Source: Portulaca oleracea
Taxonomy: Eukaryota; Streptophyta; Magnoliopsida; Caryophyllales; Portulacaceae
Assembly: GCA_029582165.1 (NCBI GenBank)
Contig: CM055871.1
Coordinates: 28,044,802-28,108,801, forward strand
Reading direction: 5' to 3'
Length of the DNA stretch: 64,000 nt
Positions 54,406 to 64,000 of this stretch are shown in pieces (position 1 is the first letter of the stretch; each line of letters opens with the position of its first letter). The position numbers and the translations under genes were made by a program. The notes beneath the pieces are model-generated. The model saw nothing but the letters and a program-made list of their open reading frames with translations, was not told the origin of the DNA and ran no database searches.

Positions 54406-54509
54406 AAGACGCTGAAAGACTAGAGTGATTTGTGGGGCGTCACAATGATCCTTAAAGCGATTATTGGTAATGCCCGCGGCCTGGGAGGGGGCCGAGGCAT
54501 TACAACTAA

Positions 54510-54840
54510 GCACCGATTGCAAAATTTATTAGTGATTAGGGTTATTTAACTTTAACCAACACTAAACATTGAAACCTAAAATAATAGTCGACTTCAATTA
54601 AAACAACCCTAAATATGAAGATTATTCATTTACCCATTTTTGAGCCACAAAATAGGTCAGAATAATAAATAATTAGGAAAAAAATAATATCAAATTATTA
54701 GAATATAAGATCCTCAAAAATAATTAAATGAAAACATATGGATCTTTTAATATTTTTTTTTTGGTATTTTATGAAATAAGAGGGAATGAATGACCGAATT
54801 GAATGAATGAGGCCGGCCCACCTACATAGCTTACCTATCG
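54510..54840. other. AGP gene 3 upstream spacer
   Basis: AT-rich DNA, no gene. Confidence 0.5.
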
Positions 54841-54844
54841 ACGT

Positions 54845-54932
54845 GTACCCATGGGCCCCACACGACCCTTTCTCACTCATGTATGTATACCCCTCCTCTC
54901 TCCATCTCTTTTCCATAACAAATCGACGCCAA

Positions 54933-54982
<50 letters not shown>

Positions 54983-54985
54983 AAA
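54845..54985 (+). promoter_or_regulatory. Promoter / leader of AGP-peptide gene 3
   Basis: atgggccccacac at 54851 and cgacgtgtac (ACGT core) just before it echo the blocks of AGP genes 1 and 2. There is no strong TATA; gtatgtatac at 54881 is the best candidate. A (CT)n microsatellite of about 21-22 units (54937-54980) lies in the probable 5' UTR. Confidence 0.5.
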
Positions 54986-55025
54986 CATAGACAAATTCAG
55001 CTGATTTAAATTAAACTCCAAAAAA

Positions 55026-55247
55026 ATGGCACAGATGAAGGCACTGCTCATCATAGCCGCCTCCATGGTGGCGGTGCTTGCGGTGGCAGTGTCAGCTCAA
55101 GACTTCGAGATGGCCCCGGCGCCGTCGCCGTCGGAGGCTGCGCCGCCGTCCATGGAGACAGGCGCCGCCTTCTCCCTCCCGGTTTCCGCCACTTTGATCG
55201 TCTCCTCACTGCTTGCCTCCTTTGCTGCTGCTACCTTCAACTACTGA
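55026..55247 (+). CDS. Arabinogalactan peptide (AG-peptide) 3, 73 aa
   Basis: Same architecture as the other two AG-peptides but more diverged. Signal peptide MAQMKALLIIAASMVAVLAV to VSA, mature core QDFEMAPAPSPSEAAPPSME with Ala-Pro/Ser-Pro dipeptides for hydroxyproline O-glycosylation, omega-site region TGAAFS, and hydrophobic tail LPVSATLIVSSLLASFAAAT ending FNY. ATG in aaaATGGC context, single exon. The acidic core (FE, SEA) and longer mature region separate it from genes 1 and 2. This suggests it is the older member of the local cluster. Confidence 0.9.
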   Translation: MAQMKALLIIAASMVAVLAVAVSAQDFEMAPAPSPSEAAPPSMETGAAFSLPVSATLIVSSLLASFAAATFNY

Positions 55248-56147
55248 ACCTGTTCAATTTTAATCTCTCCTTAATTCCGCTCTCTTAAGTCTTATTTTGA
55301 TGCTTAATTAATTACATGAGCGGCATTATTTTTTGATTTATTATTTACACGGTGAGGGTGTTATTGATGAGGCATTTGATTATACTTGCTTGATATATAT
55401 TCACATGTATACTTGGATGCACTTGAAATATATACAAACGCAAGGTCCATATCTTATTTTTCTTGAGAATTGTTGGCGTTTAATTTTCATTAATCAACAG
55501 GTAAATCCCAGAAAAAAATATGTACCTGATTGTTACTACCAACCAAGAGCTAATTACTTTGACCAATATTTTTGTCGAATGGTAAGCAATCATTGCGTAG
55601 AAAGCCACATCTCATGCTCAACCAAACTTACCCAACACTTTTAGAACTCAATTTAAATTTGTCTTTCACTCACCCAAGAAAAACACATAAAATAATATAA
55701 CTTACTTGAAGTGTATATATATGAAACAAAGTTGTGAATCGTTGGAAATAATAATTTAGAAAAATCATGAAAAAGTTAACTAGAAACTTCTACATGAAAA
55801 TCTATGATATCATATGAAGATAATATCATATAATATCCCAGATATATTGAATCTAAAATATAAAAAAAGATAAAATAGAAAGGAGATTAAGCAAGATAAT
55901 TGGAGGTATGATCTTAATTACCACATATAAATACATATAAATAGGTATTAATATAGTGAGCTTGACTCACATGGTATTATGGAAAGCCTTCCAACATTAA
56001 TTGGAGGTGCGATCTTAATTACCACTTGCAAAATTCTTTGTATTGAGCTCTGCAGAGCTTTTAGCAAATTATTGAATTTTACACCTTGAAGGTGGTGGGA
56101 ACGAGAGTTCAATAGATGAATTGCTACCCAAATTATTGAGCTCTTTG
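55248..56147. other. AGP gene 3 3' flank
   Basis: 3' UTR and AT-rich DNA. A short phrase 'aattggaggt(g/a)(c/t)gatcttaattacca' occurs twice (55900 and 55999). The ORF at 55333-55644 has no domain and lies mostly in the untranslated region. Confidence 0.5.
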
Positions 56148-56225
56148 TGTCTGGAAAAATGGAATGCAATATTTTGTAATATTATATATTTTTATATAGT
56201 TTTGATACTAGTATATTTTATGCTC

Positions 56226-58495
56226 CGAAAATTATTATATACTCCCGCAGGAGTACACTTCCTCACCCAACTCGCTATGCGTCACATGATGTCAGCGCTT
56301 GCGTTTAACTTTTAAGGCCAAATGTTGTACTATATATATTTTTCCATCGGCAGTGAATCAATACATATGCAGCGGTCCAGCGGAAAGGTGGAGAGTCACA
56401 AGACATGTGGGGGTTGTTTGGCAACCAGCTGTTGGCTGTTGACTGTTTCAGTATTTTGTTAGCTGTTTGACTTTTGGCTGTTTTGTTAGATGTTTTTGTT
56501 GGCGGTTTGTGTTAGTTGTTTGTATAAAAGGTGTTTGATAGAGTTAGTTGTTTTTAATATGAGTTTTTTGTTTGATTTCCGATTATACCCTTTAGCTTTA
56601 TTTTCGGTATTTTTTTTTAACATTATGGTTTCTAATTTATTTTTAGGTTTTTCCCTCCATATTTCTAGTAATTTTTTTTATTGATATTCTTTTTTCCATC
56701 GTATTTATGTGTTCAATAAATAATAACCGAAAGTTGGAATTTGTATTAATAGGCTTATAACTAAATTGTTCATTGATTGCCAAATTTCCTTGAGTAAGAC
56801 TAAATTTTTTTATCCAAATTTACTTTTACAGTGAACGTTGATATTTTATAAATTTTTATCCTAAATTTACTTAAAAAAATTTTCTTAATTGTAAAAATAT
56901 TTTTTATTTGTACATCTTAGATACCAACATGTTAATTTACACTATAAACAACCAAAATACTTTGGATGGTAGTTTTGGTGGAAGATGGAAGAAAAATTAA
57001 AAGAAACAACCTTAAATAATTTGGATAACAGTTTTTCTAATTTTTATGAAGTATGTGGTCAACATGGTAATTTACATCCCAAAAAGAAAAAAAACCATTT
57101 ACAAAAAGCTACTCGCTTTTTGCAAAAATACTTTTTGGGGTAAAAAGTTACTTCAATCCACTGACCCACCAAAGATGCCATATTGACTTTTTGAATGGTC
57201 AAACAGTCAAATGCCCCAAAAAATTATTTTCTCCAAAAAGTCAGACACCCCGTGGTCCTGAGTTCAAAGGTCATTGCACATAAAATGTGCTTGATCTTTT
57301 ACTTTTGTGTTTTGCTTCATTTATTTTGCAATTATCCAATTAATATCATATTTCCTTACCCTTTTTCTATTTTGCTTTGTTTATTATTTGATTCTGTTAT
57401 TTTTCTTTTTAATATCCTCTATATCTATTTAAATCTTTTCCCAATTTTTTCAAGTTTCTCCATATTTGTCTCCAATTTTGGCATTTCCTTTTCTCATCAT
57501 TTAAAATTTTTTTTTTGTCCTTTTTTTGTATCATTTTAGTTTATTGCACACCAAATAAATTGTATGTATAGTGTGCATAAATATTATAATAAGTGTGTAA
57601 CAATATAACTCTTGGTGTCAAATATATAAATTAGTGTGCAAATGAATTTATGCTAGTGTGCAAATGAATTTACGCTAGTGTGCAAAAATATCTATCCCAC
57701 AAAAATTTAGTGTGCCAAGGAGTCTGTGATAATGTGTAAAGGAATCTACTACAAAAAAAAAAAAATTAGTATGTAAATGAGTCTGTGTTAATGTACAAAA
57801 GAGTATATCCTACAAAAACTTAGTATGTAAGGAGACTATATTGGTATGTAAAGGAATGTGTATTAGTGTAAATGAGTCTATCCCACAAAAATATTAGTGT
57901 ACAAATGAGTTTTTGTAAATGTGCAGAGGGCTCTATCCTACAAAAAATTTATGTGTAAAGGAGTTTGTGTTAGTGTGCAAAAGAGTCTATCCCATAAAAA
58001 ATTATTGTGCAAAGGAATCTATGATAGTGTACAAATGTGTCTATATATCCCACAAAAAATTAGTGTGTAAATGAGTTTATGTTAATGAATAAATGAGTCT
58101 GTACTAGTGTGTGAAAGAGTATATCCCACAAAAAATTAGTGTACAAATGATAAAACAATAGTGAAAATATAAAACAAAGAAGATAAATAATTTATTATCT
58201 ATTTTTTATATATGAAAATTAAAAATTACACGGGTGAAAATGGAAAAATAAATGAAAAAGTGAGATATTGAAAAAAGTATAAAAGTAATTTTTTTAAAGA
58301 AAAATCTACTCATAGTAGCTACAAAAACTTGAACTACAGACCTCTAGGAAATTGTTAGATATGTACCATAACAATTAGTTTTTACCTTGTTTCATGCGCG
58401 GTGGGCTTTTGGACCGGAAATTGTGTTTTGGGCTGGGTTGAACATAGGAGTAGGAGCGAGACCTGTACTCCCGTGGGAGTATAATCTAAAATCTG
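56226..58495. mobile_element. Non-autonomous Mutator-like element, 2.27 kb
   Basis: Flanked by the 9-bp direct repeat TTTATGCTC (56217-56225 and 58496-58504). Inverted ends: cgaaaattattatatactcc..cgcaggagtac at the left, and gtactcccgtgggagtataa..tctaaaatctg at the right (about 31 bases, imperfect). A subterminal palindrome actcccgcaggagt is present at each end. Nine-base duplications fit Mutator-like elements. It has no transposase; it contains a MITE-like segment (56410-57250, ends ggggttgtttggcaacc / agtcagacacccc) and a minisatellite. Confidence 0.85.
57540..58150 (+). repeat. Minisatellite with TAGTGTGCAAATGAGTCTAT unit
   Basis: Degenerate units of about 30-60 bases: ttagtgtgcaaatgagtcta, tcccacaaaaa and variants, at least ten copies. 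Similar 'ggtgtgcattg/agtgtgt' phrases appear at 63600-63740 in the related element at the right edge. Confidence 0.8.
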
Positions 58496-58651
58496 TTTAT
58501 GCTCTTGAGATTATTCTATTTACTTAGTTGGGATACACTTTGAATTTATAGGCCATGTATTACACATCTTAGTACACATAATACACACAATCATTCCATT
58601 CTTTATTGTCTCTTGTTGTCTCTTCTTGCCTTATTATCATGGTATCAGAGC

Positions 58652-59998
58652 ACTAAAAAAAAAAAAAAGGTAGAAGAAGGCAGAAGAAGACACGTTAAAA
58701 TGCACTGAGGTGCTCAAGACCACCTTTACCAATTTTCAAACACATTTGTCGACAAAGTGGGGTTTGCTTTATGAAGTTGATTCCCCCACAATTACTTCAT
58801 CACATTTGCATATTCAAGCCCATACTCCAACTTTCGTCCATCTCATAAGTTTGCTTTAGTTGGACATTTTAATCGACATTTCATCAGAATCTCTAAGTTT
58901 CGATCTTTTGCTGGGATTATTCTCCTTCAGCAAATGCTCTTGGGTGGTTAGCTCTGTCACTGCCCCAGTTCTAAATTTCTTCTGGTTGATAGGTGCATTC
59001 CTTTCTGTTTGGTTGTTCTTATTACCGATTAGTTTCGTCAATTTGCCAATTTTTGTTGGGATGGATTAGTTAGATGTTTATCAACCAATTTAGACCATTT
59101 TAGATGCTATCAACTATGTACCCTGGTCTCAGGAGATGACTAGTTTATTCTTAAGGTTCGTAGACTTTGGCATTATGCTAAGGGTGATATTACTGTGCCT
59201 GTTAAAGTGATCGGTGAAAGTGATACCAAGTTTGATGAACATATGGAAGGATGGGATAGCCAAATCATAAGATTCTGACATGGATTAGAAATTGTAGTAT
59301 TCCTTCTATTATATTGCACTATGCTAAAGAGGTTTGGGATCTTCTTTCTAAATAGTATTCTATAGTTGATATTGCTAACCAATACCAATTGCGTGAGACA
59401 CTTCGTACAATGAAGCAAGTGTCTCAGCAGTCAGTTAATGATTTTTTGTCCAATATGCAAGCCATATGGGATCAATTGGCTCTGTTTGAACCTAAATGGG
59501 AGTGTGCTAAGGATGTAGAAAAGTTTCTCATCTATCGTGATAATTTTAGAGTCATGCAATATTTAATGGCATTACACGCATATTGTGAACTTGTTAGGGC
59601 TTCTCTTATTCATAGAGAAACATTTCCTCGACTTGAGTATGTTGTTGTAGAGTTAGTTGCTGTCAGAGGAAACACACCTTAGTATTTTGCACAAGGGTTG
59701 TTTTGGCAGCTCCTTCTAACAATATGACCTCAGAGAAAACATGCAACTATGCAAGTATTGCCACTGACCTGGTCATGTCATCTCAGAGTGCCGAAAATTG
59801 AAGCGAAAGAAAGAGCAGCATGGCCAACAATCGAGATTCTTTCCCAACAATTCAGTTGTCCCCATTGACACAAAAGAAGGAGCACAAACAAGCATTTCTC
59901 TCAGTGATTTACAAGCAATTCTTAACCAAATGGGTATTCGGCAATACAAGGTACTGTTTCGCCCTGGTTCTTTGACTTTCTATGTTGTAATCATATGA
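58652..59998 (+). pseudogene. Copia element 2 gag (degenerate)
   Basis: Capsid-like UBN2 region best seen at 59389-59682 (MRETLRTMKQVSQQSVNDFL, then QAIWDQLALFEPKWEC). A CCHC zinc knuckle is at 59750-59791 (C-K-Y-C..H..C spacing CX2CX4HX4C) with a stop codon inside it, followed by basic KLKRKKEQHGQQSRF. The upstream part is broken by frameshifts. Gag would form the virus-like particle and bind RNA; here it is inactive. Confidence 0.8.
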
Positions 59999-61470
59999 CA
60001 TCAAACTTTCACTCAATGGTGAATAAAGCTGACGTTGTGCCAACTTCTGGGATAGGACTACTGATAACTCCATGATGTATATCAATTGTAGTGGGGACAT
60101 AGTCACCCGCAACTTATCATTACGTGACGCATTTTATGTTCCTAAACTGGCTTTGAACCTTGTTTTAGTGGGTCAATTATGTGAGCTTGGTTACGATGTG
60201 CATTTCTCCAACAGTGGTTGTGTTGTGCAGGACCCACAAAGTGGCGAAATTCGGGGAACTGGTCGTAAAGTTGGGCGACTATATGAACTTTCTTTTCTAA
60301 ATGCTTATGATGTTTTTAATATAGATCCTGATAACTTTGTTGCTGCTACTGCTTTCTCTCAAGATATTTGGCATTCATGGGCTACATATGTGACTCTAGA
60401 TTGTAATAGTTTATTGATAAAGGCATTTCGGGTCAGGTCAAGCAGAATAAAGTTGATTGTGTCGCTTGTAAGCTTGCTAAAGCATTACGCACTGCTTTTC
60501 ACTAATAGTGACTCTATGTCAGATGCACCATTTTATCTTGTTCATTATGATATTTGGGGTCCTTCTCCTGCCAAGACTATGAATGGATATCAATATTTTG
60601 TTATATTTGTGGATGATTATTCAAGATATGTATGGATTTATCTTATGAAAAATCGATCTAAATTCTCACAAATATACTATAACTTTGTTGCTATGGTGGA
60701 CCCAATTTTCGTGCAAACTCAAAACTTTCGTATGTGATAATGCTATGGAATACATGACATAAGACTTGGTCACTTTTCTTGCGCAAAATGGGACTTTCCT
60801 CCAACATTCTTTCCCTAGAACTTCTCAGCAAAATTGGTGAGCTGAAAGAAAACATCAACATATCTTGGATACGGTTTGAGTAATGCTCATATATGCTGCC
60901 TATCCAGAGGTTTTTTGGGGAGAAGCTGCTCACACCTCAGTTTATAACATCAATCGTATGCCTTCTCCTGTAACTAGAAATCTATCTCCATATGAAAAAC
61001 TTTACGGTAAAGCTCCTGACAACAACATATTACGTGTATTTGGTCGTGTTTGTTTTGTCATGTTACAACCCCATGAGCACACTAAGTTGGAGTCTTGAGT
61101 TAGATTATGTTGTTTTTTTGGGTTATAGAGTTCCCCATAAAGGTTATCGCAATTGGGATCCTAAGTCCAAACATCTTCATATCTCTCGCCATGTTGTCTT
61201 TTGGGAACATAAAATATTTTCCTTTTTGTCTGAATTTCACGTCACTGATCCCGCAACGCCATTCTTTGTTGTTCCTCTTGCTGAGTTATTTCTAGATGAA
61301 GGTGAAATTCTTGATGACCCTTCTACAAGCAACGTCGAGCCCCTTGCAGATCCCATTGAGTTGGATTCACTCCCAACACCAACATCTTGTGATGACTCTA
61401 TTGCAACATCTAGCTCCCCATCTTCATTCATTGATGTTAATGATCCATCTCTCGATACAACGATGCTTTG
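59999..61470 (+). pseudogene. Copia element 2 pre-integrase and integrase (degenerate)
   Basis: Protease is barely visible near 60000 (HMTSNFHSMV). The pre-integrase/GAG-pre domain spans 60072-60440 (FYVPKLALNLVLVGQLCELG, IRGTGRKVGRLYEL). The integrase core starts at 60541 (YDIWGPSPAKTMNGYQYFVI, FVDDYSRYVWIY), with CDNAMEYM giving the second Asp and a stop-disrupted SQQNW*AERKH in place of NGVAERKH. The C-terminal FGRVCFVMLQPHEHTKLE and FLGYRVPHKGY block follows in another frame. Confidence 0.8.
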
Positions 61471-62902
61471 AATCAGGGACGTTGAGGCCACATTCTACTG
61501 GTGATCCACCTACTCCTCTTATACAAGTTTCACAGCCTGAGATGCAGCTACGACGCTCCAGTAGGGTACGACACCTACCCGAGTACCTCAATGCTTATCA
61601 ACTCTATGCGGCCACTGCTCCCTCCATGAGCCATCAACATATAGAGAGACTAGTTCTAATCCTCTCTGGCAGCAAGCTATGCAAGACGATGTAAATGCAT
61701 TAGAGAAAGCACATACCGGGGAGATAGTCGATTTGTCTCCCGGGAAAATCGCCATTGGTATGTCGTCTTCATCGTGCCTTATATGGTCTCAAACAAGCTA
61801 TTCGAGCTTGGTATTCCAAGTTTAGCTCTACAATCTATAACTTTGGGGTTTCAACTAGCTCTCATGATCACGCTCTCTTTATTCGTCATTCTGATAAAGG
61901 GATCATTCTTTTACTTCTATACATGGATGATATGATGATAACGGAGGAATGAAGCAGATGGTATTCGCGAGTTGAAATTTTTTGAATCATCATTTTGAAA
62001 TGAAAGATCCTGGACCTTTGAGTTATTTCTTGGGTTTGGAAGTACCATCAGGTAGTGGAGGATATTATCTCACTCAAGCGAAATATGCCTCGGAGCGTCT
62101 GTCTCGAGCAGGTCTATCTGATTCAAGAACTACAACAACACCCATCGAAGAGAATTTGAAACTCAGTCCACTAGATGATGTTCCCCTCAGGGATTCTACA
62201 CTTTATCGTCAACTAGTTGGCAGCCTTATTTATCTCACAGTCACTCGTCCAGACATTACCTATGTTGTCCACATTGTTAGCCAATTCATGTCTTCCCCTC
62301 GAACAACTCATCATGTTGCTGTGCTTTGGATACTTCGGTATGTGAAGGCTACATTGCTTACTAGATTGTATTTTCCCTTCAATACACTTCTTGTTCTTAA
62401 AGCATTCTCTGACTCTGACTTGGTTGGTGATTGCATTGATAAATGTTCTACAATTGGTTTTTGTTTCTTTCTTGGAGACTCTTTGATATCATGGTGTAGT
62501 AAAAAGCAAGCTTTGGTTGCTCGCTCCAGCACAGAGGCTGATTATCGTGCACTTGCTAACATTTTTTCTGGACTCATTTGGTTAAGATAGTTGTTAAATG
62601 ATATGGGTGCAACTCAAGACTCATCAACCGCACTTCATTGTGATAATCGTAGTGTTGTTCATATTGCTCATAATGACGTTTTTCACGAAAGAACCAAGCA
62701 TATTGAAGTCGGTTGCCATTTCGTTAGGCAACATCTTCTAGCCAATGAAATTCGTCTCGTTTCGGTTTCTACTCTAGATCAAGCAGCTGATATATTTACC
62801 AAATGTCATTTGTCCGGTCGATTTCATGATCTAATATCCAAGCTCAAAATGGGGTTTGCTCCACCACCTTCAGCTTTGGGGGGGGGGGGGGGGAAGAAGG
62901 GG
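61471..62902 (+). pseudogene. Copia element 2 RT and RNase H (degenerate)
   Basis: Linker with QLRRSSRVRHLPEYL (61543 on). The N-terminal half of RT is deleted: sequence jumps from about 61700 to VCRLHRALYGLKQAIRAWYS at 61758. YMDDMMIT is the catalytic motif (61920), then FEMKDPGPLSYFLGLEV and RPDITYVVHIVSQFM. RNase H includes DSDLVGDC and SSTEADYRALA. A stop follows at 62588 and the C-terminus (NDVFHERTKHIEVGCHFVR, ADIFTKCHLSGRF) lies in the next ORF to 62944. Confidence 0.85.
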
Positions 62903-63125
62903 TGTCAGGAAAAAGGGAATGCAATAGTTTGTAATATTCTATAATCCTATATTTGGGTAGTTTTGATACTAGTATATTTTATCGTCTTGAGATTATTCTG
63001 TTTACTTACTTAGTTGTGATACACTTTGTATTTATAGGCCATGTATTACACATCTCAGTAGACAGAATACACACAATCATTCCTTTCTTTATTGTCTCTT
63101 GCTGTCTCTTCTTGCTTTATTATCA
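62903..63125 (+). repeat. 3' LTR of Copia element 2
   Basis: TGTCAGGAAAAAGGG...CTTTATTATCA, 223 bases, after a G-rich PPT containing a 14-G run. It lacks the Mutator-like insertion present in the 5' LTR and so shows the pre-insertion state (tattttatcgtcttgagatt). Confidence 0.92.
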
Positions 63126-63230
63126 CTTTGCAAAGTTTCCTTTTTAACTGCTATTAGTCATTCTTGTGTGCTTGCTAAAAATGCTTGAATTTTAAACGTT
63201 GGAGCAAATGATTATATGTATAGTGATACG

Positions 63231-64000
63231 TATCTTAGACTGTACTCCCGCGGGAGTAAAAAGTATTGTTTTTACTCCCGCTATGCTTTATTTGTATATA
63301 TATACAGACCTGTGTGAGATATTACATTGGATCAACTTTACCTAAGTTGTTTGGAGACAACTAAATAGAACCGCGTGTCATGGGTTCAAAACATGTTGGA
63401 TGCTATTTTGTTTTTTTTCCTCCTTCTTCCAATAATTATTTTTACTCGTCCTTCCTTCACGTGTAATAATCTTCTTTACAGACATTTTCAAATTCTTTTT
63501 TTTTTGTAAATATTTATTTTTTAAAATAAACTTTTTTTTCTAAAATATAGATAAGTGTTTAACACCAATATAAGTTATGAATATTAACTTTAGTGTGTAT
63601 TAATTTTTTTCTTTTTGTGTATCTCTTATATATGCCATTATAAATATGATAATAAAGTAAAATGTTGGTTTGCATAAGTTTAATATTTGGTGTGGATAAA
63701 CATCTTAGCTAGTGTGTGACAATATGGTATTTGGTGTGCATTGTTAATAGTCACATTACGATTTCTTATGTAAATAAGTATTATCATTTTTTTATGTACA
63801 TATTATGTCTGGTGTATAAATTAATTACTGCGTAATAGTATAACATCTGAACCGTATCGGGTTCGGTGCCAAACTTTCATAGCCGGGATTGTGGTTAAAG
63901 ACGAGGTGGACGAAATCCCGACCCATCATCACCAGACTAAAACCGCCCATCCACTCGTTTTCAAGAGTCGTTACACCTTCACAAAAGGCGGGGTGGTGAG
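63231..64000 (+). mobile_element. Relative of the 2.27-kb Mutator-like element, truncated by window edge
   Basis: Starts tatcttagactgtactcccg cgggagta, matching the inverted end at 58460-58495 (agattttagattatactccc read on the minus strand) and its palindromic actcccgcgggagt. The interior has agtgtgta/ggtgtgca phrases like the minisatellite there. From about 63850 a GC-richer stretch (ccgtatcgggttcggtgcc) begins that I cannot assign. The right end is outside the window. Confidence 0.55.

Larger units (their letters stand above)
53896..54504 (+). mobile_element. TRIM-sized element with two different LTRs (Cassandra-like 3' LTR)
   Basis: Flanked by the same 5-bp duplication ACTAA (53891-53895 and 54505-54509). 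The left LTR (53896-54083, 188 bases) starts TGTAACGCCCCG and ends CGGGGCGTTACA. It is followed by primer site tggtatcaaagcc (54086-54098), about 110 bases of interior, PPT taagtgggggtgat, and a right LTR (54219-54504, 286 bases) starting TGTAATACCCCGG and ending GGCATTACA. The right LTR holds a 5S-rRNA-like domain; the left one does not. Non-coding, far below 1 kb, typical of TRIMs. Confidence 0.8.
56148..58639 (+). repeat. 5' LTR of Copia element 2, split by an insertion
   Basis: Parts 56148-56225 and 58505-58639 together equal the 3' LTR at 62903-63125 (ttttgatactagtatatttta; ggccatgtattacacatct; tattgtctcttg). Confidence 0.9.
56148..63125 (+). mobile_element. Full-length degenerate Copia element 2
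   Basis: 5-bp target duplication CTTTG (56143-56147 and 63126-63130). LTRs start TGTC(T/A)GGAAAAA and end TTATTATCA; they are about 213 and 223 bases once a 2.27-kb insertion in the 5' LTR is set aside. Primer site TGGTATCAGAGC at 58640-58651, PPT ggggggaagaagggg at 62888-62902. Order gag, (protease), integrase, RT, RNase H identifies Copia. Many stops and frameshifts mark it as dead. Confidence 0.92.

Noticed and set aside
57195..57539. 114-residue hydrophobic ORF
   Set aside because: T-rich low-complexity sequence inside a non-autonomous Mutator-like element; no family resemblance.

Overview
This is a repeat-dense stretch of a plant nuclear genome, probably a eudicot. The signs are GT-AG introns in ribosomal protein genes, genes for plant-specific arabinogalactan peptides (AGPs), and nested plant-type Copia, CACTA, hAT, Mutator-like, Stowaway, Helitron, TRIM and LARD elements. 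Nothing in the sequence fixes the species. Only two host gene families look intact: a tandem pair of RPL23A (uL23) genes and three AGP-peptide genes. Most of the rest is transposable elements, many of them with exact target-site duplications (TSDs).

Layout. 1-1.8 kb: RPL23A copy 1, lacking exon 1, which lies upstream of the window. 2.2-8.9 kb: a rearranged Copia cluster in which a minus-strand LTR/RNase H/gag piece faces a plus-strand integrase-RT-RNase H piece. The plus-strand piece is interrupted by a CACTA element (TSD TTG) and a hAT MITE (TSD CTACTGTC). 10.5-12.5 kb: complete RPL23A copy 2. 14-24.8 kb: three Helitrons. The 7.7-kb one carries fragments of an alkenal reductase gene and a PPR gene, plus an exon-like piece of unknown origin; the PPR piece holds a solo LTR (TSD TTCTG). 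It abuts a 1.1-kb relative head to tail. 26.8 kb, 49.8 kb and 55.0 kb: the three AGP-peptide genes, all on the plus strand with a related promoter block.

34.5-44.8 kb: a 10.3-kb LTR element (TSD AATAC, near-identical 1.17-kb LTRs). I recognise no gag or pol in it, but it carries an antisense, frameshifted plant mobile domain (PMD) gene, tandem repeats, and a CAGACGGGTT motif scattered throughout. 47.6-48.8 kb: a long-TIR MITE holding a small LINE derivative. 53.9-54.5 kb: a TRIM-sized element with two different LTRs, one with a 5S-rRNA-like domain of Cassandra type, flanked by one 5-bp TSD. 56.1-63.1 kb: a full-length degenerate Copia element (TSD CTTTG) whose 5' LTR is split by a 2.27-kb Mutator-like element. 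A relative of that element begins at about 63.23 kb.

The intact genes are housekeeping (cytosolic 60S ribosome) and cell-surface (GPI-anchored arabinogalactan peptides). I see no operon-like or pathway relationship between them. Both families grew by local duplication, and transposons later expanded the spacers.
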